Below are positions 40,955-49,754 of a stretch of DNA of 64,000 nt, piece after piece. Numbering within the stretch: the first letter of the stretch is position 1; every line of letters begins with the position of its first letter. Under the pieces are notes generated by a model. That model was given only the letters and a program-made list of their open reading frames with translations. It was not told the DNA's origin and did no database searches. The stretch lies in assembly GCA_030437565.1 (NCBI GenBank), contig CP129291.1, forward strand, positions 1,488,001-1,552,000. The letters are read 5' to 3'. This DNA is from Terrilactibacillus sp. S3-3. Lineage in GTDB: Bacteria; Bacillota; Bacilli; Bacillales; Sporolactobacillaceae. The position numbers were made by a program, and so were the translations under genes.

Positions 40955-41142
40955 TGAATCAATTCGAACAAGCCGTAAAGGATTACGTGAACAAAACCTT
41001 TAAGCCACCTTATTTCCATACTGAACCTTATGGGGGGCTACCTCATGGAATACGTGTGATTAACCAATCGAATGATGAATGTCTTGTTTACTGGAATAAC
41101 TGGAAAAACGACATTGATGTTGTTTTCACTGATAAAAAATGA
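40954..41142 (+). CDS. Small hypothetical protein (island gene 2)
   Basis: A 62-residue protein, ATG 40954 behind GGGGTG. Opens MNQFEQAVKDYVNKTF and has GLPHGIRVINQSN and VYWNNWKNDIDVVF. Coupled to the preceding gene through TAATG. No domain is recognised. Together they look like accessory genes of a small plasmid or integrative element. Confidence 0.55.
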   Translation: MNQFEQAVKDYVNKTFKPPYFHTEPYGGLPHGIRVINQSNDECLVYWNNWKNDIDVVFTDKK

Positions 41143-41222
41143 GTAAAAAATTGAGGGCTGGTTGCTACAACAACAACCAAACCCTCGCGTAACTAAATAA
41201 CGATTATCATCAGATAATCACA

Positions 41223-41838
41223 GTGTATCATCCGTGTCTAAAAAATGCAAGGATGAACGCTTATTTAGTTACGTCCAAAATTATGAGAATGAGAGGGCGT
41301 ACACATGAAAACCGAACGATTATAGAGCATAGCCAGTTTAGACAAATGCTATCCTATAAGCCATACATAACAGCTAAAAAGGACAAGCAAGCCGTCAAAA
41401 ACGAATTAAAGGATTCTATTATCAATTTTTTTTATACCGATAAATGGTATCGGTTAAAAGAAGCGACAAGGGCTGCCATTGACTTTATTTGCTTTACTTC
41501 AGTAGAACGTGGGTTTTGCTACGCTTCACAGGGCTATCTCACTAATTTTGGCGTTTCAGAGCGCACAATCAGACGTATCATGAGTGAACTGCAAAAGGCG
41601 GGTATCATTTATATTGCCTATCGTCGGCTTGGGCATTTTAATATGTGCGGCAAACCCGTGTATTTTTTTTACTAACCATGCGTATTTTGACTACTAGCGT
41701 TCTTTTGTGGGGATTGATGACAATGATAATGACAAGAGTAATAGCCAAGTAGAAAACACTGGGAATGTTGATGTGACAAGGTTCGACAGCGATAATCATG
41801 TTTCTACCTATTCCATAACTGAAAAATCTATCAAATAA
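41223..41838 (+). pseudogene. Helix-turn-helix replication-type protein, N-terminal part, frameshifted
   Basis: The first 150 residues are open: a basic leader, then ATRAAIDFICFTSVERGFCYASQ and a winged-helix block (LTNFGVSERTIRRIMSELQKAG). The frame is lost in the T8 run near 41665-41672. In the next frame it continues as TNHAYFDYWR... to TAA at 41836-41838. The architecture resembles plasmid/ICE-borne HTH proteins of Bacillales that are often near replication genes. I cannot assign a precise role. Confidence 0.5.
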
Positions 41839-42357
41839 TTTCTTAAAAGATCGTTACGAAGATATTGAACTTGTTCCCGATTACATCGATCAAAATTTTG
41901 CCCATCAATATGCTTGTTATTTTGGTGGGGATGTCAAAAAGATAGACGAACTGTGAAAAATCGTTAAGCCCCAAGCATGGAAAATTAACATTGATGCTGA
42001 ACACGTTGCAGAAGGGGCAATCCATTCGCTACGGCAAAGTGGTTGGGCAAATGAAGATTAAGCCTATTAAAAATATGGTTGCCTATTTCACGGCAACTGT
42101 GAAAGGAACATTTGAACGAATATTCCATGATGAATTAAACGAAATTCTCAATTCTTAAAATGGTTAATATCGTGTTCAACCAAAATAATTTGGATAACGA
42201 CACGCGCTTAGACACGATTTTGGCCTTTAACAAGCATTGATAGGGAAATTGCTCTATAAGGCCGTCAAAAAGCCTATCTCGTATTATTATTATGGCATTC
42301 TGATGATAAAATATAATCAATTATTTCATGAAGAATTAAATGCATTGTTAGTATAGA
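41839..42357 (+). pseudogene. Two tandem degenerate C-terminal tails of the HTH protein type
   Basis: Translation gives FLKDRYEDIELVPDYIDQNF...YYFGGDVKKIDEL with an in-frame TGA at about 41956, then after a shift KPIKNMVAYFTATVKGTFERIFHDELNEIL (partly quoted: AYFTATVKGTFERIFHDELN). A second, similar tail ends KKPISYYYGILMIKYNQLFHEELNALL (partly quoted: YGILMIKYNQLFHEELNA). Both share the F-H-x-E-L-N ending, as if a gene was duplicated and then decayed. No frame is open over any useful length. Confidence 0.45.
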
Positions 42358-42501
42358 TCAAGGAATACGTCAAATTTGTCATATTATATTTCACTATATT
42401 GTAATAAATTAGATATTAAGAATTAAAAACTTTGCAAATACTAGACGTTTTCAAAACTCTAACATACAATGAATTTATTACAATTATACGGAGGAGTTTT
42501 T

Positions 42502-42919
42502 ATGGTAGATTTTTATCGGTTGTACTTATCAAGAGATGTGGAATTTTACAAAATTTCTAATGAAGAGGATGACTTATGCTACGTACTTTTAAATGATCTA
42601 CATAGAGAGAGTCAATATTCTGATTTTGGAAATATTGATAAAAATTTCTTCGAACCAGCTAAAAACCACATATCTGTAACAAAAATTGATGTAGCGGATA
42701 TTGATGACGCTGTAAACGATCAAATTTATCACTTTATTGATGGATTGTTGCAATATAAGCCGGATTGCGATTATTTTGTGCATGAAAAGAAAGCTAATTG
42801 TAAATTGATTTTGATTTTTTCCTGATGATATGGAAAATATTATCAACTTTATTAATGAAAACTTTGATTTGCGATTAACTAAAAAAGCCAGTCACTTTAA
42901 CAATTTACTTCAAGATTAG
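42502..42919 (+). CDS. Hypothetical acidic protein, possible immunity-type gene (frameshifted)
   Basis: ATG 42502 behind GGAGGAG, about 138 codons. Opens MVDFYRLYLSRDVEFYKI; middle part DIDDAVNDQIYHFIDGLLQY. The frame breaks in TTTTTCC near 42815 and continues PDDMENIINFINENF to TAG 42917-42919. Size, acidity and a strong ribosome binding site look like a real gene. I do not recognise the family. Position near a secreted-protein remnant on the other side of an IS makes an immunity-like role conceivable but unproven. Confidence 0.5.
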
Positions 42920-42939
42920 GAGGGAATTTGGTCAAGTCT

Positions 42940-44290
42940 TTTTTTATGTGTAAATTCACCTTAGCTAAGATAGAGTGATTATCCTGGATAAAGAGTTGTT
43001 ACGTTACTCGAACGATCAGGTGATTTTGGCTGTTTGGCCCTCCATTCAAAATAGTCTTCCATTTTCAGATAGTGGCGTCCTTCTATCCATTTTTTTCGTC
43101 CTTCTCCATAAGAACAGAGCCCATCAGACGAATCACAGATTGGCGGTTAGGGAAAATACGGATAACCCGTTCCCGACGGCGAAATTCCTCATTGAGCCGT
43201 TCCATCCCGTTAGTTGTCCGGAGGCGACGTCGATAGGGTTCTGGTAGAGGAAGCACCGCCGTCACGTCATCAAAGGCATCCTCCACAAGCTCCGTCACTT
43301 TTGGTGCTTTGTCCTGAAAATCCTTTAGAAAAGCATTAAGCAAGGTTCGAGCGACTTCCAGATTCGGCGCATAGAGAATCGCCTTCACTTGTTCGGTTCC
43401 TTCGCTTTTGAGAGCTTTTGGCAACCGATCATGGACATTGCGCAGGAAGTGAGCCTGACACCGCTGCCAAGTAGCCCCTTGAAACGCTTTTTGAACCGCA
43501 CTCACGAGACCGCCGTGGTCATCGCTGATCACCATGTCAACGCCTTTTAGACCGCGTGATTTCAGCCAGTCAAAATAATTTTTCCAGGCGTCGGTGCTTT
43601 CGCTGTCATCGATTTTCAGACCTAGAATCGTTCGGTATCCTTTGTCGTTGATACCGTAGCTGATCAGCACGCCACAGGAGCGGACACGCCCGTTTTCTCG
43701 TACCTTCGTATAAACCGCATCAACGAATAGGAACGGATAGTTGCCCCTCAAAGGACGGTTATTCCAGCCTTTAACCACTGGATCCAGCTGCCCGCAAAGA
43801 TCCGATACAGTCGTTTTCGAAAAGTCTGTGCCACAAAGCTCTTCAGTAATTTGACTTACGCGACGTGTGGAGACGCCGTTAATAACCATCTCCATTAGGG
43901 ATAGAACCAGCGCCTGCTCACTGCGCTGGTAACGCTTAAAGAGATCAGTAGAAAAATGGCCATTACGCAGGCGGGGAACATTGAGTGAAAGAGTACCCAC
44001 GCGCGTCTTGAGTTGACGGGGATACGAGCCGTTACGGTAGTCCGTCCGTGCCTCACTGCGTTCGTACTTTTCGGCGCTCACCTGCTCGCCGGCCTGTGCT
44101 TTTAAAACTTGATTTAAAATCGTCTCCAAAAGGATATTCATGCCCGATTCTTTAGAATTACCAAGAAATAATTGATGCAAAAAGTTGCTCATCTAGAGTA
44201 ATCTGTAATTGAGTCATCCTGAAATCTCTCCTTTAGAATTGGTTTGGTTAACTCTATTCTAACTAAGATGACGGGCTCTGGCTCATTTTC
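42940..44290 (-). mobile_element. IS256-family insertion sequence
   Basis: A transposase gene flanked by imperfect inverted ends: CACCTTAGCTAAGATAGAG on the left (about 42957-42975) and, inverted, CATCTTAGTTAGAATAGAG on the right (about 44252-44271). Exact outer boundaries and a target duplication could not be fixed by eye. It splits the accessory island. Confidence 0.75.
42979..44217 (-). CDS. IS256-family transposase (frameshifted at both ends)
   Basis: DDE mutator-type transposase, about 410 codons. The central 369 residues are open and include YRNGSYPRQLKTRVGTLSLNVP, SDLCGQLDPVV, LFVDAVY (first Asp), MVISDDHGGLV (second Asp), ATWQRCQAHFLRN and the glutamate region GMERLNEEFRRRERVI. The real start MTQLQITLDEQL lies at 44217, separated by an extra T near 44180. 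Near 43090 a shift after MEKDEK hides the end (ATLYPG-type tail, stop 42979-42981). Confidence 0.9.
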
Positions 44291-44328
44291 TATGAAAAAA
44301 ATGAAAGAGACGAGTAAATAAAATCCTG

Positions 44329-44372
44329 CTGTTTTTCTGGAGGGGGCTGGCCAGCCCCCTCCAGAAAAACAG
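44329..44372. repeat. 44-bp perfect palindrome
   Basis: Two 22-base arms are exact reverse complements with no loop: the left arm (44329-44350) begins CTGTTTTTCTGG and ends GGGGGCTGG; the right arm mirrors it. It lies outside the IS256 end in non-coding DNA. With T-rich and A-rich outer ends it could terminate transcription in both directions, or be a relic of an inverted duplication. Confidence 0.9.
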
Positions 44373-44449
44373 AAACCCGGTCTAACATTTTCTCATATTC
44401 AGATAACCCTTTTTACACAATTATACTGGCTCAACTGGGAATTTCCTTT

Positions 44450-44796
44450 ATGAAGAAAAGTTATTCTCGTTTTTTTTATTATTATTGGTGGCTTTGTTAG
44501 TAATTTTTACCGTCACTGTACCAAGTAATGCAAGTGCATCCAGTAATTGGTTGGATTGAGGAAGTGGTTGGAAAGCCAGATTCGATCCTCCGCACACTAG
44601 CAAAGGTCAATACCATGTTCATGTCTACAAAAATGGTAAACAAGTAGGCGCCCAAAATATGGATGGAAGCAAACATGATGGAAAAGACTTGTCTAAGGTT
44701 CCTAATAAAGTACAGAAAAAATTAAAGAGCAGTAGTAAATATAAGCAGTATCAAAGGTATAATTTCTTATTAAAATGGCACTTATATATTTATTGA
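44450..44796 (+). pseudogene. Small secreted protein, broken by a T-run shift and a TGA
   Basis: ATG 44450 gives MKKSYSRF; after a T8 run the correct frame encodes a clear signal peptide (LLLLVALLVIFTVTVPSNASA) and a mature domain NWLD-stop-GSGWKARFDPPHTSKGQYHVHVYKNG...KVPNKVQKKL. The HVHVY motif and small size resemble secreted proteins found near polymorphic-toxin loci in Bacillales, but I cannot name the family. The TGA at about 44556 replaces what is probably a Gly codon. Confidence 0.45.
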
Positions 44797-44874
44797 ATTA
44801 TGTGAACATTAGCGAAAACACAAATCCGTAAAATTGTATGATAAGAGGCTCATATTTTATGAGCCACTTTTTAA

Positions 44875-45645
44875 GTGCGCCGTGCATGGCGACTCACTAG
44901 ACGGTGAAAGTCCGTTATGGGGGTAGATAGCGACCAACCATTAGCCAAGAGCAAGGGTGTCCACTGCGAAGTGGAATCTGAAGGAAGCTGGAGGCAAAAT
45001 TCCGACCCGAGGAACACGAACATCATCAGGCGGAACTCATAGGGCGAGGCTGCTTAACAAGTCAAAACCCAAAAGCTATCCGGATATAGGGACGTAAATG
45101 GTGCGGGTACATGGAATGAAAGTGAATCGTCTTACTGCGGGAGGTCTTACGGACAAGCGGAAACAGAGTATGAAGCTTGGTTGAAATAAGATTTATCGTA
45201 AGAAGTCAGCCGAAGCCATAGTACGGCGATGCTCTAGACATCAAAGGAAGGGCTGAACTAAAGGAGGTGGGAGTCAATGAACGTTACCAAAGGAATACAA
45301 ACGTGCAGAAAACAAAGACACCTGCTGCCAAAGAGATACTGCGGAACAGGAAGGGTATGGCAGAGGGCACCATTCAAAGAGGGTAACTGAAAAAAACAAC
45401 ACCACCAACAGCGACAGACAGAACGAACGGATGCTTGAGCGCTTTCTATCCAAAGATAATCTGAACCGAGCGTATGTGAAGGTGATGAGAAACAAAGGAG
45501 CAGGTGGGATCGATAAGATGACAACAGATGAACTTCTGGGATATCTTAGAGAACACCGGGAGGCACTCCTTGTATCCGTTCGAAACGGGAACTATAAGTC
45601 CCAACCTGTCAGACGGGTAGAGATACCTGTATATAGTAATCTAAA
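44875..45645 (+). mobile_element. 5' part of a group II intron, truncated
   Basis: The start GTGCGCCGTGCATGGCGACT matches the GUGYG 5' end of bacterial group II introns. It is followed by the domain I-III region (AGACGGTGAAAGTCCGTTATGGGGG..., quoted in part) and a maturase start at 45277 behind AAGGAGGTGG. The element ends inside the reverse transcriptase coding region. No domain V/VI sequence was found in the window, so the intron cannot splice. Confidence 0.8.
45277..45645 (+). pseudogene. ltrA: Group II intron reverse transcriptase/maturase, N-terminal fragment
   Basis: The fragment contains the RT-0/RT-1 region: ERMLERFLSKDNLNRAYVKV, NKGAGGIDKMTTDELLGYL and YKSQPVRRVEIP. It stops matching after VEIP, where the next residues (normally KxDGxxRxLGIPT) are replaced by unrelated sequence. 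The N-terminal 50 codons are in a different frame from the rest because of the A7 run near 45390. Catalytic motifs are all missing. Confidence 0.8.
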
Positions 45646-45732
45646 AGTACCCCATCAGAGTCACTGAAAAGTCCCCCACTTAATTATAATAGACCCACAG
45701 GCAAAAGGATGTCTTACTGTGGGGAGATGGGG

Positions 45733-46059
45733 ATGATGATCCTATTGAAGCAGAAACAAGAGATTTTATTAATGTATTTAAGAGAGGGGCGATCCCAAAG
45801 AGAGATTGCGAGAGAACCGGTGTTGATCGGAAGACCATTCGGAAATATATTCGCGCTTATGAGCAGAAATTAAGCGAACTGAAAAAGACGGATGGCAGCC
45901 TTGATCGAGGAGAATTGATCCGGGAATTGGTTGAGGTTCCAAAATACCGGGTGAATAACCGGAAAAAGCGTGTGATGACTAAAGAGATTGAACAGAGGAT
46001 TCTAGACCATCTTCGAGAAAACGCGGAAAAACGGCGACACGGCGTTCGCAAACCCTAGC
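45733..46059 (+). pseudogene. istA: IstA N-terminal fragment (IS21 transposase)
   Basis: ATG 45733 opens MMILLKQKQEILLMYLREGR and SQREIARE, the helix-turn-helix of IstA. A one-base shift near 45812 then restores TGVDRKTIRKYIRAYEQKL and VPKYRVNNRKKR, ending at TAG 46057-46059. Only about 110 of some 400-500 expected residues remain; the DDE domain is missing. Confidence 0.75.
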
Positions 46060-46071
46060 CACTTGGCAGCG

Positions 46072-46120
46072 GATAGCGCGCAAGGGTCAAGCGGTTTTGG
46101 CTTGACGCTTAAGCGCTATC
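46072..46120. repeat. Two-step inverted repeat inside the IS21-like element
   Basis: GATAGCGC (46072-46079) pairs with GCGCTATC (46113-46120), and inside it GTCAAGC (46086-46092) pairs with GCTTGAC (46100-46106). It links the istA remnant to the ISL3 remnant and may mark an old IS end. Confidence 0.7.
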
Positions 46121-46300
46121 TGCTAGTCTATCCTGAGGTGAGGAAGGGACGGAGCCCGCATAATCCAACTGGGCACTGATCCTAAAATGTTCAAAATTTC
46201 GATACACCGTAAGTCTCATGCGTTTGCGAGTCTTGATTTTGGGTTCACGCCTTATGTACTTGCATGGGTGTAGGGTGCCTGAAGGTTTTAGTTATTTTAT
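46115..46300 (-). pseudogene. ISL3-family transposase C-terminal remnant, copy 1
   Basis: On the minus strand, frames give an APYTHAST-like block and then YRNFEHFRISAQLDYAGSVPSS, which is the end of ISL3 transposases (pattern YGYRNFEHFRLRI). It is about 75-80 percent identical by eye to the stretch at 53537-53710. The rest of the gene is missing. Identity of the family rests on this C-terminal motif only. Confidence 0.55.
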
Positions 46301-46454
46301 GCCCTAAATATTCGCGTTTCATGGCCAAGAATCAAAGTCAAAATAGTTTGAAAAAAGCAGGAAGATTAGATTTACTGACCCATTCCCCCATTGAAAGAGT
46401 AGATAGATGAGGTGGGGGAATTTTAAATGACTACATGGGGGATTTTTCAGTTGA

Positions 46455-46716
46455 CAAATACAGAACAAACTTTGCGGTTATTTTGACCCCAGATATAGGG
46501 CCTGCACGGACATTGGCGTTTATCGGATGAACGATGGAAAGACACGGCCGTTCTGATAGCTTCAACTTGAAAAACTATCGTTGAGGATATTTTTCTATTA
46601 TATTGGAAAGAAGAACAGACTTTGTGACAATTATTTCTTATCTGCATGATGGAAGCAATGAAAGAAACGGACGGACGACAATCCAATTGATGATAAGGCA
46701 TATTTTTGTGGCCGAT
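46455..46716. other. Intergenic region without recognisable content
   Basis: Between the IS21-like right end and the next gene. The only frame of length (minus strand, 84 codons) is Cys-rich, has no motif I recognise and no ribosome binding site. Confidence 0.4.
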
Positions 46717-47055
46717 TTATATTTTACCGATTAGTTTTAAGCGGGCAACACCAAGCGGGTTCAGATGAATATTGTCAAAACAAATAAGAACAACTTTGTT
46801 TTCAAAAGGATGATGGATTTTTTTGCGCTGTTCCAGATACGGCCTGCCGTCAAAGCGCAGCCAATTTTTCTGATACATCTCATTAATGCAAGCGGCTGCT
46901 TCAGCTGCCTGATTGAATCCGTTCTCGTTCTCATCACCTTTGAGATCAAACTGATTTAATAATATTTTCTTCCCATGTTTGTAGTCCCTTAAGTATAAAG
47001 TATATAAAATATCATCCTCTAATTTAACAAGGCTCTCCGTTTTCACTCCCATCAT
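46717..47055 (-). CDS. Hypothetical protein
   Basis: A 112-residue intact frame with GGGAG just before its ATG. Opens MMGVKTESLVKLEDDILYTL, then LRDYKHGKKILLNQFDL, and ends NPLGVARLKLIGKI. Mixed alpha/beta character, no membrane span. No family recognised. It is likely real because of the good start site and codon use; it lies between IS debris and the HPr gene, on the opposite strand from the latter. Confidence 0.55.
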   Translation of the reverse strand: MMGVKTESLVKLEDDILYTLYLRDYKHGKKILLNQFDLKGDENENGFNQAAEAAACINEMYQKNWLRFDGRPYLEQRKKIHHPFENKVVLICFDNIHLNPLGVARLKLIGKI

Positions 47056-47167
47056 CTCCCATCGATCTTTATTAATTTTTTCGACAGCGGCTTATCATTT
47101 CCTGCACTAAATATTTGTATCGTTCTTGTCAATCATTCAGAACCTTCTTCTCTCTTTGAAGAATTTT

Positions 47168-47460
47168 CAGCATTTATTGACGGATGGCTGCAGGTTGTTT
47201 GCTTGACTGTACATTTCGCCGGGATTTTGCTCCATATCCATGTTCAATGCACTTTCTTTCATGACAATGGCGACCGGGAATGTTAAAATAGGAATGACGT
47301 TTTCAGAGGTATCGGTGTTGTTCGTGCGTGCGTGAAATAAATTGAGATCCCGTTCATTTTGCAGAGGGCATTTGTTAACATTTCAGTGACATTCAAGATT
47401 CTGCAGAGTGGACAAGCGCTCGAAAAGGTACGGCTGATCAGCGGCCAGCAGATCTGAGTC
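47168..47460 (-). pseudogene. Unrecognised protein remnant in three frames
   Basis: Minus-strand pieces join as DSDLLAADQPYLFERLSTLQ, NVTEMLTNALCKMNGISIYF and TNNTDTSENVIPILTFPVAIV, then MDMEQNPGEMYSQANNLQ, ending at TGA 47168-47170. The pieces look like one gene with two single-base shifts. No start site is visible near 47460. Function unknown. Confidence 0.35.
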
Positions 47461-47498
47461 TAGATTTGTAATTTATACAGAGATTGGAGAGAATGAAT

Positions 47499-47766
47499 AT
47501 GGAAAAAGAATATGTTGTGATTGATGAAACAGGCATTCATGCCCGCCCGGCAACGATGCTGGTTAGTGAGGCAAGTAAATATCAGTCAAATATAGAAATC
47601 GAATTTAATGGCAGAAAAGCGAATCTTAAATCCATTATGGGTGTGATGGCACTGGGCGTGACGCAAGGATCTGAATTTAAAGTGATTGCTGACGGTGAAG
47701 ATGCCGAAAAAGCTGTGACGGCGCTGGACAAAGTGATCAAAGCTCAGGGTATCGGAAAAAAAATAA
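47499..47766 (+). CDS. ptsH: HPr-family phosphocarrier protein (stop hidden by an A-run indel)
   Basis: About 88 residues from ATG 47499, with GGAGAG 8 bp upstream. The phospho-accepting His is in ETGIHARPATMLV and the regulatory Ser in LKSIMGVMALG. HPr transfers phosphate in the PTS and regulates carbon catabolite control. HPr normally ends AQGIGK-K; here one extra A in GGAAAAAAAATAA moves the stop, so the written frame runs on to 47972 through the terminator. ptsI is not adjacent, so a Crh-like or second HPr is possible, but the His is present. Confidence 0.88.
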
Positions 47767-47779
47767 GTAATATAGAACT

Positions 47780-47814
47780 GAAAAACGCCGGCGTTTACGA
47801 TGCCGGTTTTTCAA
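47780..47814. terminator. Terminator between HPr gene and yidC
   Basis: GAAAAACGCCGGC-GTTTACGAT-GCCGGTTTTTC; A and T tracts on both sides suit the two convergent genes. Confidence 0.85.
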
Positions 47815-47823
47815 TATCTATAT

Positions 47824-48580
47824 CTATTGCTGTTCACTTGCAAGCTGTTCCTGTTCTTTCCTCTCAATCATCAAGCGGGCGACATAGGTTTGGACGACGA
47901 GAAAAAGTCCGCCGACCGACCAATAAAGCGGCAGTGCTGCAGGTGAGCGGAGCGAGAAGAAAACGATCATAATGGGGGAAATCAGCCCCATCCAGCGCAT
48001 GGATTGCTGCTGATCGTCCGGAAGCATGGCCTGGCTAAATTTGAACTGCAAATAATAAGCAATGCCGGCGATGATCGTCAGAATAACATCGGGATGTCCG
48101 AGACTGAACCACAGGAATGTATGGGAAGCGATCGCTTTTGACCCGCGTATGGCATAAAAGAAACCCATCAGAATCGGCATTTGAATAATAATCGGCAAGC
48201 AGCCGATCGAGAGTGGATTGATTTGATGTTTTTTGTAAAGCGCCATCATATCTATTTGCAGTTTTCGCTGTTCATCAGGATCTTTTGTTTCTTTCAATTT
48301 CTTCTGTATTCTGCATTTCCGGCTTAATGAGCTCCATTTTTTTTCTCATGTGATGCTGATTCATGTATTGTTTCATCATGAGCGGAGCCAAAACAAGCCG
48401 AATGACAAGTGTCAGTACAATAATCGCGATACCATAACTGCCGGAAAATAAAAATGCCGTGAAATGAATCAGTGAGGCAAACGGATCAACAAAATATTGT
48501 TCAAAGCCGCTCCGGCTTTGGCAGCCGGCTAATAATAACAGTGCTGCAAAACCGAGTAAAGCCAAGTAAAAACGTTTCAA
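47824..48580 (-). CDS. yidC: YidC/OxaA-family membrane protein insertase, lipoprotein type (frameshifted)
   Basis: About 252 codons. A lipoprotein signal (FAALLLLAGC) is followed by the YidC core: FLFSGSYGIAIIVLTLVIRL, PLMMKQYMNQHHMRKKMELI and, after a shift near 48285-48300, INPLSIGCLPIIIQMPILMGFFYAI, FLWFSLGHPDVIL, and ALPLYWSVGGLFLVVQTY. The conserved hydrophilic-groove Arg is in VIRLVLAP. YidC/SpoIIIJ inserts membrane proteins; in Bacillus one paralogue (SpoIIIJ) is needed for sporulation, the other is YqjG. Which one this is cannot be settled. Confidence 0.88.
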
Positions 48581-48622
48581 TTCTTTTCCTCCTTATGCTG
48601 GCGGATACCCTGTTGTAAAAGG

Positions 48623-48876
48623 CTAACCATGTTTTCGCAGAATAGCGAAAGCCCTGCTGCAAAACATCAGGAAGGAAAAGATGATCTTTGGCGTCGTCTC
48701 CCGGCCGTTCTTTACGGTCAGATAATTGGAGTCAATGCTTTTCGCATGCTGGAGCGAGTCGGAACTATAGTAATCATAAAGAAAAGGCTGTGTCATTTGA
48801 AGGAAAAGCTGATCATGATCAGTACCGTTAGATAGAAATTCGGGTCATTGATGACGTTGCATAACAGATCAACCAC
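48623..48876 (-). CDS. Possible small protein, frameshifted
   Basis: GTG 48876 with AGGGAGGGA upstream opens VVDLLCNVINDPNFYLTVL; after a shift near 48800 it continues DQLFLQMTQPFLYDYYSSDS and KNGRETTPKIIFSFLMF to TAG 48623-48625. Good start site but no family recognised. It precedes yidC on the same strand by about 40 bp. Confidence 0.35.
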
Positions 48877-48975
48877 GGCAATCCCTCCCTAAAAAATACT
48901 AGTCTATTATAGCATATGATATCTATTCTTTTTTAGGACAAGTTTTGCATATGATGCGAGGTTTTTCACTGCAGC

Positions 48976-49010
48976 TAAAAAGCCATTATCCAAAATTTTG
49001 GATAATGGCT
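48976..49010 (-). terminator. lrgAB terminator
   Basis: AGCCATTATCCAAAA and its exact complement form a 30-bp palindrome (48981-49010), followed on the minus strand by a short T run. It lies after the lrgB stop. Confidence 0.75.
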
Positions 49011-49065
49011 AGCAAAAACAAACGGGCATACGAAAACTTTTATAGCGCTGAATGACAATTTTTTT

Positions 49066-49751
49066 CTATAACAGCATGATCGGCGTGAGAACCGGTGCGA
49101 CGGCCAGTGTGAAAAAAATAGCAGCAATGACCATCGCCAGGCTGGCGGCGGCGGCTTCTTCCTGGCCGAACTCCAGCGCTTTCGATGTGCCTGTTCCGTG
49201 AGCGCCCATACCCATTAACAGCCCTTTTGCTAGTTTCTCCTGAATCCTTAAATAGCGAATGATCAGCGGGCCGACAATAATGCCGGAAATGCCGGTATAA
49301 TGACGAAGATGGCGGTCATCGTCGGCATACCGCCGATGTCGGACGAAACGGTCATCGCAATCGGTGTTGTAATCGAGCGCGGCAGCAAAGTCAGCAAGTA
49401 ATGATTCTGCAGGTGAACAAGATGGCTGTAGACGCCGGTACTGACGAAAGCGACCAGCACCCCGGTCGTCATGCTGATGGCGATGACTTTACGATATTTT
49501 TTCAGCACCGCGCGATATTTATAAAGCGGCACGGCGAAGCCGACAACGGCGGGCTGAAGCAGATTGGTCAGCCATCTGCCGCCGCTGTCATAATCGGTGT
49601 AGCTGATATGGAAGAGAAGGAGCAAAATCGACAAAATGACCGGTGTGACGATCAAAGGTGAGAGCAGCACAAATTTCACTTTTTTATACAGCCATTTGGC
49701 AAAGCAATAGACGACAACAGTCATGATGACGCAGCCAATCGCAGCAAACAA
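49066..49751 (-). CDS. lrgB: LrgB, antiholin-like membrane protein (frameshifted)
   Basis: Start TTG 49751 behind AAAGGGGG. Membrane segments follow (IGCVIMTVVVYCFA; FVLLSPLIVTPVILSILLLL; QPAVVGFAVPLYKY). The family block SITTPIAMTVSSDIGGMPTMTAIFVI is present in the first frame; after a shift near 49280 the rest reads GISGIIVGPLIIRYLRI, GMGAHGTGTSKALE and VAPVLTPIMLL (stop 49066-49068). LrgB works with LrgA in control of murein hydrolase activity or, as recently proposed, pyruvate transport. About 228 codons. Confidence 0.88.
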
Positions 49752-49754
49752 TGA

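Larger units (their letters stand above)
45661..46454 (+). mobile_element. Internally deleted IS21-like element (about 790 bp)
   Basis: Left end TCACTGAAAAGTCCCCCACT (45661-45680) matches the inverted right end TCAACTGAAAAATCCCCCAT (46454 downwards), and a second CCCCCA repeat sits inside the right end, as in IS21-family multi-repeat ends. Between them remain only the start of istA, a hairpin, and a piece of an ISL3 transposase. istB is absent. It abuts the truncated group II intron. Confidence 0.7.

Noticed and set aside
46447..46701. An 84-codon minus-strand frame
   Set aside because: It overlaps the IS21-like right end, is Cys/His-scattered and has no ribosome binding site or motif.
47767..47972. 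A 60-residue extension of HPr
   Set aside because: It reads through the terminator and antisense to yidC after an A-run indel.
48629..48835. A 68-codon plus-strand frame near yidC
   Set aside because: No start site; the minus strand gives a better (though broken) reading with AGGGAGGGA before its GTG.
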